In this document: positions 35,086 through 45,919 of the stretch, piece by piece | How positions within the stretch are numbered: the stretch's first letter is position 1 | Layout of the letters: every line of letters begins with the position of its first letter | From: Trichobilharzia szidati | Taxonomy: Eukaryota; Platyhelminthes; Trematoda; Strigeidida; Schistosomatidae | Length of the DNA: 64,000 nt | Reading direction: 5' to 3' | NCBI GenBank assembly: GCA_944472155.2 | Contig: OX235271.1 | Span: 84,767,256 to 84,831,255 of the forward strand | Program-made: the position numbers and the translations under genes | The notes under the pieces: generated by a model | Databases searched by the model: none | Told to the model about the DNA's origin: nothing | Seen by the model: only the letters and a program-made list of their open reading frames with translations

Positions 35086-35448
35086 GAATCTATGAAGCGT
35101 GGTGGATAAGCATTCTCTTCAAATGACTGATTCGACTTACTACTATGTCAGTAATGCTTTTTTTATGAATTTTTTTATGAATTCTTAGTAACATGTTTTT
35201 CTTAACCAGCCCTTTGTTTACTCTTTCTACCTATTACGCAAATATTTATTTTGAACACGTTTCTTCATGCTCTTTCATTCACATTCTATTTTTCTGGGTG
35301 TCTTTCATATTACGCAACTTAACCCTTATCTATACTTTTCAGTCTTCATCCCACTCCTACACGCCAATTACAATTTGATTATTCCTCACAGTTTTGGAAT
35401 ATTTTGATGACGTAAACAATAAATAAGCCTAACTAATCTCTATTTGTG
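35086..35448. other. intron 3, unassigned
   Basis: T-rich sequence; nothing recognised. Confidence 0.4.
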
Positions 35449-35660
35449 GTATTAGGTGGTTGGAGGCAATCGGCAGGAAACCTTGGACCTAGGTTTCGTG
35501 CTAGTTGGCGCTCATCAGCAAGGTGTATCTGCAACCTTGAAGGGACTGATGTCCCTTCTGAGATTCGAACCCGCGTCACCCAGTGCTATAGTCAGAGACG
35601 TTACCACTGAGCTGTTCAGCCTCGCGACTGACCTCTTGTAGGACTGTATTGGATATCTTT
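35449..35660 (-). repeat. F2 tRNA-like/hammerhead element, structurally complete ribozyme
   Basis: Read on minus: a tRNA-like part (A-box-like AGCTCAGTGGTAACGTC, B-box-like GGGTTCGAATCTC, about 35565-35615) leads to a hammerhead at 35480-35524, then CTGCCGATTGCCTCCAACCA. Direct pol III transcription would run from tRNA part to ribozyme. Confidence 0.85.
35480..35524 (-). ncRNA. hammerhead ribozyme, F2 type, canonical core
   Basis: On the minus strand: helix I ACCTTG (35519-35524) pairs perfectly with CAAGGT (35480-35485). The core CTGATGA is at 35512-35518. Stem II is GCGC...GCAC with a CAACTA loop and one C-A mismatch. GAA is at 35495-35497. Stem III is the self-complementary ACCTAGGT (35487-35494), C17 is at 35486, and cleavage is expected after it. 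The very short stem III would favour paired (dimeric) hammerheads in a multimeric transcript. Activity is inferred from structure. Confidence 0.75.
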
Positions 35661-35769
35661 GTTTGATGGCCCTAAAGTACACACACACACAATAATTTTA
35701 TATAAATTTGACTGTACAGTCAAAAAGAGACTCTTCACTGGACCTTTTTGATCTTAGATTCTATATTGT

Positions 35770-36620
35770 TCAAAAACTTGGTGCACGTGTCACCAAAAGT
35801 ATTTTCATCAAGTGACTGCAGACGTTCATGATCAGCTACCCCCGCTATCTTGTCATTGAAGTAACTAATTAGCAAGGATCTCCGGCAGAGTAGCGGCCCA
35901 ACTAAGAAGCTCGTTACCCAAAATATACGCAGAAGTAAATGGAGATAAATGGGAAAAACGATGAGGAATGTGCTTAGTGACATGACACGCCAGGTTAGCC
36001 CTTGAATGGAACCTGGATGAAAAGTGACAAGTTGGGCTTGGATTCGACGGTGATATGGAGGAGATCGTGTGTGTAGCAAATGAAATCTTACGGGCAATCT
36101 TAGCGACAGCTTAAACCGAATGCAGTGAGAGCGGAGTAAAGTGAATAATTATACATTGATATTATATTTTTAAAGATTATTATAGGAATGAATTAAAAAT
36201 GATGTATGTTATCATAAACTAGACAATTTATTGTACCTCCTTAACGTTACCCTGAGACCCGTAAATTACTCATGATTTTCCCGTCGGGTTTCTTTCGAGC
36301 GACTACCTGGCGTGTGATGTCACTCAACAGCCTTCTCAGTATTACCTACCATTCATTTCTCTCTTCTTTCCTGCATATTTATTAGGCAGTAGTTTCTTGG
36401 TTGGTTTGTTGCCAGTCAGTGTTCTTTTTTGCTTATCCTTTTTGGCAGGCCGTCCAATCTTCAGTATGGAGACAGGGCAGTTGTTGATAAAAGACTGCAA
36501 CAGCCTGTTGGAAATGCCTCTGGGGACTAGCCTGCCACATCTTTTAACCATAATGAGGTCCTGAGTAACTTGAGATCAGTATTGAAAATCTGAATCTTAT
36601 TCCTTATGCTGAGTTTCAAT
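35770..36620. mobile_element. two RTE 3' fragments, tail to tail
   Basis: The plus copy (about 35770-36115) translates to RRSKWR, MGKTMRNVLSDMTRQ and the WNLDE...GDMEE region, the RTE C-terminus. The minus copy (about 36280-36620) encodes ISNRLLQSFINNCPVSI and KKDKQKRTLTGNKPT, the same region. Both have stops. Confidence 0.75.
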
Positions 36621-37459
36621 AGATTTTTACACGGACTTCCGATTAATGAGTGTTTATCATGCTTTCCGTATGCGAGATAAGTGAAAGAAGTGACCTACTT
36701 CAAATTCCTCCGGCTAGTAGTGATTAGTGCTTGTTGTTGCTATTGTTGTTATTGATTGTCCGGTGTCTTCATCACCTCTGTCTTCTCTAAGTTCACTTGC
36801 CTAGATCTTTTGTGAACGAAATTCATTGGCTAATTTGACCACTAATAGTTTCCATGTTGAACAAATTTTTCAACCACTGGTTGATGGTATATGCTAATTC
36901 TACATTTAACTAATACTGACATTTATAAACGTAGAAATGTGTCTCTTTTCAGGAAACTTCATTATAAAATACAAGCCGAACAAACAGTTGCTTATTTCAT
37001 TTCTGAAAATTGTAGTCTCACGATGAACAAAAAATGTTTGCATTGCAGCATAATCAAACAAAGAAAGAAAGAACATCTGTGGTGTTTCTATTTTTCATTT
37101 TTTTAAAAATCTTTGTCAGTAACAGGATGGAAGTACTTTAATCCTGCGTGATTTTTCTGTTTAGCAGTTGGAAAAGATCCCAGTTTATTTTTAGCATATT
37201 TTTTAAACAACGTGAAAGCGTGTTGTTTCAGCTGAATAGCTTAATTTATCATCTTGATTCCAGTTAATTCTAAGGAACAGGGTATCAAAATACTGGTACA
37301 TATGCGCGCGCACCCATATACACACACTGCAGACTGTATCACCAGTTAACGTGTTTTCTCATCTATGGTAAACGGCTGTAGCCTGTCATATATCCATATA
37401 TACATGTATACAAAAAAAAATAGCTGTAATCTCTCTACTACGTTTATACCTTGTCACAT
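36621..37459. other. intron 3, unassigned with short simple tracts
   Basis: GCGCGCGCACCCATATACAC lies near 37303. No coding feature. Confidence 0.4.
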
Positions 37460-38065
37460 GATAGTTTGTACGGTAGGAATTGAAACAGTGGGGAAGTTAA
37501 ACTATTTGTCATAGCTAAGGTTCAAGGTCTGTCAAAAGTTAACCTTCAAGAGCCAATCAGATTTAGGGAACTCCATGAAATATCATAACAAACCAAATCT
37601 ATGGATGTGATGAGGGTAGGCTCAGTATTCTACTTATACTTTTTTCTGTAAATTTAAACTGTTAAGTAGGGTTAGGGGCGAGGTTCAACAGTAGTGTCCC
37701 AGCAAGGCGAACGCTTCAATGACCTTGAACGCATGCTAATCGTTGGTTAACGGTACTTGTCATTATTGAAGTTGAAATATCAACGCTATTCACCAAATGA
37801 GGAGCAAATTTCACCCAGAACACGTTTTTAAATACTGTCTGGGCAATGTGTAAATAGCTCGTTAGGATAAGGGTTGTAATTAGGGTTACGATTAAGGTGT
37901 TTAGTTTAGGATTAGCGTCAGGATTCAGGTTAGGCTTACGATTAGGGATAGATTTAGAGTTGACGTCATTTATTTTAATTTGTTTTATTATCCACATTTT
38001 CCTGGTAAGTAATCGTCAGTTGTCTTGCTGGAAACCATAGTAATTCAACCGAGGGTTAGGGGTAG
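37460..38065. repeat. F5 element with telomere-like block, inverse of 26475-26960
   Basis: Contains GAACGCATGCTAATCGTTGG, CACCAAATGAGGAGCAAATT, then TTAGGRTTR-type units at about 37860-37960 and TCCACATTTTCCTGGTAAGT. Each is matched in inverse order and strand in the 26.5 kb copy. Confidence 0.7.
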
Positions 38066-38214
38066 GTTGAAGAAAATTACCAAGAATATCAGTGGATCTC
38101 AGAGTACGATGATATACAGTCACCTGTATGTATATATCTATCATTCATAGTATGATTTCTCCATGGGATGCATTCTTACACCACATTAGAGACAATTATC
38201 TAGTGTAGTGGACC

Positions 38215-38780
38215 AAGTTAAACTTTAAGCACAAGTAAGTACCAGTGGAGTGCGACCGCACCACTGACCTTGAAATGTTCATCGAGCAGATTAGTAAAAT
38301 CAAGCAAATAATGTTGTGATTATGAATAAAATATGCTTATTGAACTATAATGTTGTTAAATGGGATATCTGGCAAGTTTCATGTTAAGTTTAGGAAAGAT
38401 TAAATTAAGGTGTAGGCTAAGAACAGATTAAGGTTAGGTTGACTTAATGAGAGCTACATCAGGGTTAGTTTGAGTTAGAGTTGGGTTAGTTTAGGAATGT
38501 TTTCACGCAAGGGTTAAGTTGAGGGGAGATTAGGGTTCTTGTTAAGGTTAGAATGTGATTAAATGACTTGATTGATACCCCAATCCAAAATTGAGAGGTA
38601 TTTTTGTCACACGTTAAAGAAAGGTACCCTGTATAACAGCTTCATGCGTTTTAAATAATCATTTTCAAGCATGCATGTATTTTTTACTCAAAAGTAGTCT
38701 TTAACATGAGGTTGATACGTTCAAGGTCATTTACCCCAATGGTTATTACTGGTGCCTAAAGTTTAACTTTACCGTGAAAT
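38215..38780. repeat. F5-like elements, second set
   Basis: GAGTGCGACCGCACCACTGA and GACCTTGAAATG (about 38248-38280) are followed by scattered GGTTAGG/TTAGGG-like units at 38380-38560. A further TTCAAGGTCATTTACC piece is near 38732. Confidence 0.6.
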
Positions 38781-39200
38781 GTTTATGAATACATTTTTGA
38801 AGGTTTATGATACTTTTCTCTATCTGAATTCTGATTGGTTGTTCAGGGTCATTGTGATTTTAGCTATAATCGTATAACTTCGTTTGAACAGCTTGTGAAT
38901 GTTTGACACATATTCAGAGTTTTGACGATTGTCACGGTTTGTAGGAATTACTAAAGCCTACTATTGCGTTCACACAAAGATTATATGTCTTGCCAAAAGT
39001 GCACAATAGTGGTTTTCTGCTAGACATGCTAAACTCCTCATACATTTGCATTTGCTCTTACAGCCTCTCGATACTGAAATTGGTCAAACAGCCTAAAATA
39101 CAATTTTGAATTTGTTGAAGGGATAAAAGATTTAAGTGTGAACAATAAATTCATACCATTTTTTGACATATTCTCTTTATTCTCACTAATGTACCATAAG
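38781..39200. other. intron 3, unassigned
   Basis: Nothing recognised. Confidence 0.4.
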
Positions 39201-39268
39201 GTCCCAGTTGCTAAATGGTATAAGAGATCGCCTCGTAACCCGAAGGTACTGGGTTCGCAATCGAATGG
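39201..39268 (+). repeat. F1 tRNA-like fragment
   Basis: TGGTATAAGAGATCGCCTCG, TAACCCGAAGGTACTGGG and TTCGCAATCG form the A/B-box half of F1 without the ribozyme. Confidence 0.65.
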
Positions 39269-39279
39269 ACGTATACTTC

Positions 39280-39510
39280 GTGTGTTGGTGGTACAGAGGT
39301 TAGGATGCTCTCCGACCATGCACATGGTCCGGGGTACGATTCCCGGTCGACGCACTTCTTTACCTCACTAAACCAGCAATAAAGCTGGTGAAGAGGAAAG
39401 GTTGGGCATGAGGCTAGCAATCACATCCTGTAAAAATAAAAACTGCTACAGAAACTTCAAGCCTCTAGCTTGAAGCCCTATGTTCCACTGGGGACGTGAA
39501 GGATTAAAAA
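39280..39510 (+). repeat. F4 tRNA-like SINE
   Basis: tRNA head with GGTGGTACAGAGGTTAGGAT and B-box GGGTACGATTCCCGG. Body GAGGAAAGGTTGGGCATGAG, tail AAACTTCAAGCCTCTAGCTT and TGTTCCACTGGGG. Reading frames at 39038-39420 are shadows of this repeat. Confidence 0.85.
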
Positions 39511-39629
39511 AAACGTACCATTAATGCAAAACAATGGATGTTATTTGTGAAGAACATATTAGAAACAGAAAATGGATATTGACATTCCTGTATCCTTTTT
39601 GGCGGAACTTATTTTGAGATGAATAGTGA

Positions 39630-40140
39630 ATATTCATTTTTTTCTATTTAATAAGGAATTTTACAGAAAAATTGACGGTGTGGCTATAGGGTCACCATTA
39701 GGACCAATTCTACCTCACATTTTCCTCGAATAATTATAGAATCCACCTTTGAAAGGTGTTATTGGTGAACTAGATTTCTATTGTCGTTATTTGGATGATA
39801 CGTTTTTGATTTGAAAAAAAAGTAGAGTGAAGCAAAGAACATCCTTCAGAAACTAAATGATGTACAATTTAATATTATTTGGTTCACAGAGCAAGAGTGA
39901 TTCTCTATGATGGTTACCTTAACGAAGAAATCAAGATTATTAGGCTATTTCATAAATTTGATTCCCTTGATAAATTTCGATAAAGAAAGGAATACGAAAT
40001 TCGCAGTATAAAATGATATCATTCTGTTTCACAGGTTCTCATCAGATGCAGACTACCTGAGATTACAATGGTTATATAGGTGATAATAACATGCTTTAAT
40101 GTATAAGTGGTAGTAGAGAAGAAATACTATAAAATTGACG
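39630..40140 (+). mobile_element. Penelope-like element, reverse transcriptase fragment
   Basis: Translates to EFYRKIDGVAIGSPLGPILP, then FYCRYLDDTFLI, the PLE reverse transcriptase core (GSPLGP and Y-x-DD motifs). Stops interrupt it. It is the only recognisable PLE polymerase core in the window; the others are C-terminal. Confidence 0.8.
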
Positions 40141-40384
40141 CATCCAAAATGTAAGCGTTACAATTTTTAGCTTAAGTTTTCAGCATCAATTTATACACTT
40201 TCAAAGTAGAAAAGAGGGGGATGGGGTTAGACAGAAAACAAAAAAATAACAGTGTTAGCTTGTAGGTTCATATAGCAACTAAAAAAACAAAAGCGGTTAC
40301 AGTTTATAAGATTGAGATTTGTTCAATGAGTTAAGATCACTGAATTAGATGACTAATTAATATAATCAAATTCGAAATTCAGTT

Positions 40385-40895
40385 ACCAAGGGAGTGAGAG
40401 GTTAATAACACTCTCTTTCTGTATGCATAAGTCTGGTTGGTTTGAATCGTTCGATTGCGATCTCTTCGGCAAATCGTAGTAAATTTGCTGTCCTTTGTCT
40501 ATTTGATATTTTGAAGGACTTAGAAATCTCTATGAGATGTCCGGTATCAGCAATATGTCTGGTAATTGCACTCTGAGAATATTTGCTTCCTTTCAGGCAC
40601 AAGTTTCTTGGAATATGTTCAGAAAATCGGATAGAAGCCCTGCTTTTCGTCCTTCCAATGTACTTGCTCCCGCAAGTGCACATAAATTCATAAACACAGT
40701 TAGAGGTGACATCAGTGGGGTATTTATCCAGTTTCGACTGGCCTTTAACAGAAGTGGTGCTGTATAATGTTATGAGTTTAGCTACAGGGAAGCTTCTTTT
40801 CATTGCATCTTTCAGTCTTTTGTCAATCTTTTGTGACACTGCATCTCCTTTGAATGGGAGTGAAATAAACACTTCCTTTTTTTCCACAACTGTCT
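40385..40895 (-). mobile_element. Penelope-like element, GIY-YIG domain, open reading frame
   Basis: A 161-codon uninterrupted minus frame (40402-40887): VFISLPFKGDAVSQKIDKRL, linker, CVYEFMCTCGSKYIGRTKSR, IRFSEHIPRNLCLKG, SAITRHIADTGHLIEI and ISNRQRTANLLRFAEEIAIE. The GIY-YIG signature residues (Y-I-G, R, H) and the C-x-C pair are present. It is the best preserved endonuclease half here. It lacks the polymerase, so it is not autonomous. Confidence 0.9.
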
Positions 40896-40914
40896 TATCT
40901 TTTTCTCTACTATA

Positions 40915-41560
40915 CTTTTGTATTAGACAATTACTGAATGAAAATGGATATGCAGGAAAGTTTGTTCATAAAAATTTGAATTTACCGCGAAGTCAAGCCA
41001 GTGTGTCTACAGCTCCGAAGAATCTCTTACACCTTATTGAGAACATCAGTGAAATAGTAACAAAACGCTTAAGGAATGCACTAAAAGGAGCATTCAGTGT
41101 AGTAGGAGTAAATTGTCCCTTTACAACCACTCTAATTTTATTTTTCTCAAATAAGGATGAACTACTTAATTTCTCCGCCTCAGTTTGATTGCTTCTGTGG
41201 AACCAGTTACATTAGGCATACAATTAGATATGTTCATCCACGAATTTATCAACATCATCCTGTCATAATTAAGCAAGTGATGGACAAAGTCATTTCGTAG
41301 CTGTGTTTTAGCCTACCTCGTAAATACTGAACATTAAGCGGATGTTAATGTGGCATTCAAAGTTATCTATCGTATTCCGACTGATCTTAATTATGTCTGA
41401 CAAGTTCATCTTTTATATGCATCTGAAGCCGTTGGAATCCACCTCAAGGAACTAATGTGTTAAGAAGAAGTTCCTCTAGACGCTTTTTTTACCTTGGATA
41501 TCAATATCTGATTGTAATAATCTGACAATATCTCCTTCTGTCTAAGCCTTTTACAAACAG
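40915..41560 (+). mobile_element. Penelope-like element, linker and GIY-YIG fragment
   Basis: RQLLNENGYAGKFVHKNLNL, then VSTAPKNLLHLIENISEIVT and LRNALKGAFSVVG match the PLE linker. After frame breaks CFCGTSYIRHT is a mutated GIY-YIG start (YIR). It may be the other half of the plus copy at 39630, split by the minus insertion. Confidence 0.75.
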
Positions 41561-41591
41561 TTATTGATTGTATATCGTCTTCATACCTTTT

Positions 41592-41825
41592 ATCGTCGGT
41601 GGCACAGTGGTAGAGTGCTCGCCAACCTTGCAGGTGGTTCAGGGTTCGATCCCCGGCCGACCCACTCCTTTACCTCACTAAGCCGGTAGTAAGAGTGTTA
41701 AAGAGGGCAGGTTGGGCATGAGGCTAGCAACCCCATCCTATAAAAGTAATCACCACTGCTACAGAAACTTCAAGCCTCTAACTTGACGCCCTATGTTCCA
41801 CTGGGAACGATTAGGGATTACATTT
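41592..41825 (+). repeat. F4 tRNA-Gly-like SINE, best copy
   Basis: The head at 41595-41662 folds tRNA-like: GTCGG pairs with CCGAC, A-box GGCACAGTGGTAGAGTG, B-box GGTTCGATCCC. The anticodon region is non-standard, so it is not counted as a tRNA gene. Body and tail are as in the 39280 copy. Confidence 0.85.
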
Positions 41826-42109
41826 TTATGCTTTCCATCACTTATATATATATATAAATATCACAGAAGAGGTAGATAAGGAAATTATCGAAAAGTATAT
41901 TCTCTGCTCAATCTTCTGTTTTGTCTTCTAAACGAGAAAAACCTTTTTTTACAAATCTCACATATTACATGCCGTAATTTTTAATTTCGCCGCACCGCCA
42001 GTTGAATACAATATTACATATTGGACTGATGAAATAGACTAGCCTGGTCACACCAAGTTTTGTACGTAGTAGAGATTTGAAGTTCTAATGAGTAGTTGTG
42101 GCCAGTAGG
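41826..42109. other. intron 3, unassigned with a short (TA)n
   Basis: TATATATATATA lies at about 41845. A CGAAAAGTATATTCTC piece is related to the fold-back at 6183. Confidence 0.4.
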
Positions 42110-43000
42110 GTTCACTATGTTGGAGTGAAACAGGTACTTATCGATGACATTGGCTGACAGTAGTGGAATTATCGCGAACCGACAAAAGTTAGTATTCCTG
42201 GGTCATTGAATTCCAATCGAGTAGCTGAATGGTCAGCGGACTAGCTTCGTAACCTGAATTAGTTGGATCTAATCCCTTGGTGGATGGGGTCATGGGTGCG
42301 CACTACTGAGACATAGCAAACTAGGACTTAACAACTGATCAGTACCCCTTGATTTTAAATACTTCGCTAAATGATGGGGTTTCGTGACGAAGCCTTCACT
42401 TTGAAATCTACAGTTTGTTTTGGAGATTTCTCGCTTTTAATTTACGAGGAAGCAGTACTGAACACGATACATAGATGGAAATGGAAAGTCCTACTAAGGG
42501 GGAAATGAAATGATAACTACTTTGGATTCGGACTGTGTTGATTTCCAGAGATTTGATTGATTTCACGTTTGATCGAGAATTAACACCAATCTGAGGATCA
42601 GTAAGAACCAGGGAGTACTGGAAAGCTATTTTATCCTATCTTGGGAATCTTCAGCAGTACGCACCCGCAACCTTATCATTTATCGAACACAGGACTTTCA
42701 GATTACCAGGTGACCTAGTTGACCCTACAGCTGAAGAGGGTTATCACTCCTTACTTTTGCCCACTCGCGATATTTAGCTCAAGGGCTGTCCAATGTCACT
42801 GGTGATTATCTGTCCTCACATCGAACTTGGTGGACGCCACTGATGAGGACTTCCCAATAGAATTTCAGGGAACTTTGTCCTGTAGTCAGATACTGGTGAG
42901 CATTTGACTAATTTTCAAGTGTTGGTTTGCAGGTGAACGAATTTGCCTGCTGGCCTGAATATTTTGAATTCGATCCCTGTAGGAGTAGTGGGAAAACTAC
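42110..43000. repeat. F1 copies, plus then minus, plus a partial
   Basis: A plus copy at about 42110-42375 (CTTCGTAACCTGAATTAGTT, ACTAGGACTTAAC). A minus copy at about 42550-42830 whose complement reads GCGTACTGCTGAAGATTCCC. A diverged partial at about 42830-43000. The 5' splice-proximal boundary is 160 bp before exon 4. Confidence 0.6.
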
Positions 43001-43162
43001 CTTAAAGTTTCACTCCTTATTTTTCTAAAATGAATTTTATGTGTTTAATGAAGTAGAAATACAATATTATAAGGCATTTCTTTTATAAGCTATATTAATC
43101 TTACCAATTATAAATGTTTCACTATATAATGTTAATTCTTTATACTCTATTTTCCATAGCAG

Positions 43163-43291
43163 TTATCAATCAGAGTACAGAATCTCAGCCTGCATTACAA
43201 CGAAGAAACACACAAGATTCTTCTACAACTACACCAAAATGTTTACCGGCTGAACCAATATTACGTAATGCAAGCAAAGAAAATCGTCCAG
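43163..43291 (+). CDS. SVIL: supervillin-like gene, exon 4
   Basis: Acceptor TTTTCCATAGCAG. Two bases complete a Phe codon with the base from exon 3. Donor GTAAGA at 43292. About 43 residues: INQSTESQPALQRRNTQDSS, then TTTPKCLPAEPILRNASKEN and RP. Ser/Thr/Pro-rich and uncharged at first, so probably disordered. A competing acceptor three bases upstream would give another frame that lacks this composition. One or more further exons could be hidden in the 12.4-kb intron before it. Confidence 0.75.
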
Positions 43292-43439
43292 GTAAGATTA
43301 ATATCAGTAACATACTAGTTAAATGCTCTTTTCATCATATAAGTTATTCTCTGCAGTACCGAGAATTAAGTCACTTGGTATGAGAGTCTTTATGCGGAGT
43401 ATGTTTCTTTTAACTTCGAAAATATGTCTGATGTGAGAA

Positions 43440-43645
43440 ACGTACGGTAGTGAGTGGTGACTGTCAGTGGAATCCAGGATGTGTGTTTCGTCTTATCTGA
43501 GACTCATCAACCGGATGTACTGGATGCATTCCCCAGTAAGTGATGGTGTTCCCACTAATACTCGAAATCAGCACTATTCATCCATACAAGGAGCCAGTAT
43601 CTTGGCAAGTGTTGGACATTTCTGTCTAATCAACCAATGGGAGAA
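43440..43645 (-). repeat. F3 Sm-alpha-like element
   Basis: The complement reads ATCCGG, TTGATGA, GTCTCAGATAAGAC, GAAACACACATC, CTGGAT. Helix I and stem II pair well, but C3 of the core has become T. It is 150 bp after the exon 4 donor. Confidence 0.75.
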
Positions 43646-43934
43646 TCAGAAGTGACTTAGAAAAGAATAAAACTTGTAATCCACACTGCTGTTAGCAAAC
43701 TGTAAAGGTGTCATGAAACTAGGTTGGGTTTGCGCAAATCACTTCCTTCCTCACTTTAATTATTTTCAAGTTTAATTAATTGTTTTTCTTTAATTATAGG
43801 AACAAACTATTTTGCACGATTTAAAGTAAATCGCTAGGGGAAAATGTTTGGGCATAAATGTCACATGAAACTAATTGACAGTTGAATAAGATGAATATTT
43901 ATTTATTTATTATAATAATAATATTATTATTCTG

Positions 43935-44210
43935 TTGGGTTTTAAGTGGAACATAAAGGTTTCCGCAACTGTTTTAGCCAGCGCTACAATTTCCTATGAG
44001 CTTTCATTTCTTCCTCACTACACGATCTCCTCCATATCTCCATCTGACACGCGTCCACCTCGTCGTCTCCCATTCAGGTTCTATCATTCGGAGGTTTGCC
44101 TGGCGTGTGATATCCCTCAACAGTATCTTCAGAGTATGCCCCATCTATCTCTATTTCCTTCTGCATATTTGTTGGGTGATACGTTCTTTGGTTGGCTTAT
44201 CGTCCGCTAG
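43935..44210 (-). mobile_element. RTE 3' fragment
   Basis: The complement encodes the RTE C-terminal region and tail. GTTTGCCTGGCGTGTGATAT and CATATTTGTTGGGTGATACG match the 36300 and 15100 copies. Confidence 0.7.
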
Positions 44211-44816
44211 AGAGCTCGCCTTGTAACCAGAAGGTCCTGGGTTCGAACCGTGGTAGTGAGTGCGTAGTGATGAAGAGTCCCAAACTAGGACGAAACATCA
44301 GTCCAGTACTCCCAGGTTTTCCAATGGTTCTCTAACTGATGTCAGCTCATGATGAAATCCTGCAACCAATCAAACAAAATCCCTACAAAACCAATACTTG
44401 AAAATTAATCTGATGCTCACTAGCGACTGGCCCTATTCAGGCAGTTATGTGGGGTTCTAGTGAGAAGTCGTGATCAGTAGGGTACAGCAGGTCGGGTGAG
44501 GGGACTAATGCTCACCAAGGATGACATTCGCCAGTGGTCGTGCTATGTCATGAATTGTCACAAGTTGGAATTCATGGGCTGGCCATTGGATTGGGTCCCA
44601 GTGGCCTAACGGTCTACAAGCTAGATCGCCTTGTAACCTGAAGGCCCTGGGTTCAAACTGTGACGGTGGGTGTGTACTGTTGAAGAGTCGTAAACTAGGA
44701 CGAAATATCTGTCCATCCAGTAATTCCAGGTTTTCCAATGGTTCTTTAAGCGATGTCAGCCTATGATGAAATCATGTAACCAATCCATCAAATCCCTACA
44801 AACCAATACTTGAATA
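44211..44816 (+). repeat. F1 tandem dimer (partial plus full monomer)
   Basis: Partial monomer 44211-44409 starts within the tRNA-like part. The full monomer 44410-44816 follows head to tail, so CCAATACTTGAAAATTAATC runs directly into TGATGCTCACCAGCGACTGG. Ribozyme cores are ATGAAGA and TTGAAGA, both with C3 changed. Stem II GTCCCAAACTAGGAC is intact in the first. Confidence 0.85.
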
Positions 44817-44867
44817 AGTTCCTTGTTACTTATCTTGTCCGACTAGCTATCTGATCGTGCTTATTTT

Positions 44868-45150
44868 AGATGGTTGGAGGCAGTCAGCAGGAATCCCTGG
44901 GGCTAGGTTTCATGCTTTTTGCCACTCATCAGTCAGTAAGGTTTATCACTGAGTTATTCAGGCTTGCGATTGACATCCTGTAGAAGACTATATTAGATAA
45001 TTCTATTGGACACTAGGAACTGAGTAAATAATGCCATGCGTTTAATCCTTTATTTGTTGCACGGTGATGACTGACAAGCCATTTGCCATGGTGGCTACAT
45101 TGAAACGATGACTGATGGAATTCAGTCTGCATGACACTAGTTACTTATTA
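44868..45150 (-). repeat. F2 element, internally deleted, with flanking unit
   Basis: TAGATGGTTGGAGGCAGTCA and GGGGCTAGGTTTCATGC are the ribozyme end, with CTGATGA on the complement but no helix I. The tRNA part is mostly deleted. The GACACTAGGAACTGAGTAA unit follows. Confidence 0.65.
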
Positions 45151-45169
45151 ACTAGTTGTAAAGGCACGT

Positions 45170-45400
45170 TTAATAGAATTTGGTATCTCTATATAGCTGT
45201 GTTGTGCTAATTCTGGTCTTTACGTTGTGTTTCTTTGTGTTCCGTTCACGTCTCCCATGTTTTTCCGAAACGCTGAATCATTTTGCCTTCTCTAACATCA
45301 AATGTATCTCCTTGATATTTGATGTTTTTCTGTCGATGAACGTCTCCTTGTGAATATACTACTGACAAATCTTATCAGTAGCACTCGCCACAACATCATT
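45170..45400. repeat. F7 unclassified repeat
   Basis: GGTATCTCTATATAGC, GTGTTTCTTTGTGT and ATACTACTGACAAATCTTAT followed by CAGTAGCACTCGCC recur at 57375-57520. Confidence 0.6.
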
Positions 45401-45882
45401 TAGTTTTATAAAATACAAGTAAATAAAACACAAACTATTGTCCAGTAAGTTTGTTATCGCTAAATAGCCTTGTCTTTTTTCGATTTAAACAAGGATGACC
45501 TTCAAAAACTTTTGAAGAGAATTCTTTATTACATATTATTCAAAGTTTTATTAGAATCTGTTTCCGTGTGTGTGTACTAATATATATAAAAGAGGTAGTC
45601 ATATGACATGTGTAGATAAAATACCGTTAAAAAAAGAATACATAATTGAATGAAAAGCCAAGCCATTAAGGTTTGGTGAAAATCATTCACTCACTCGCTC
45701 ACTCACTCACTACAAAAAGAAATAAATTTAAATATATCAGGTTAATTAATTAATTTATTTATTCTCTAAATATTGAAATTAAAACCCTGTGGTAAAATAA
45801 AAAGTTAAGAAAATTGATCAGGTGGGATTATCTTCCTGTTTCATTCAACTACACATGACTCTTGTTATCTATGGTAGAATTA

Positions 45883-45919
<37 letters not shown>

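Noticed and set aside
41595..41662. Possible tRNA-Gly gene
   Set aside because: A/B boxes and acceptor pairing are present, but the anticodon arm is irregular and the sequence continues into a repeated SINE body.
43440..43645. Active hammerhead in the F3 copy
   Set aside because: Helix I and stem II pair, but the essential C3 is T.
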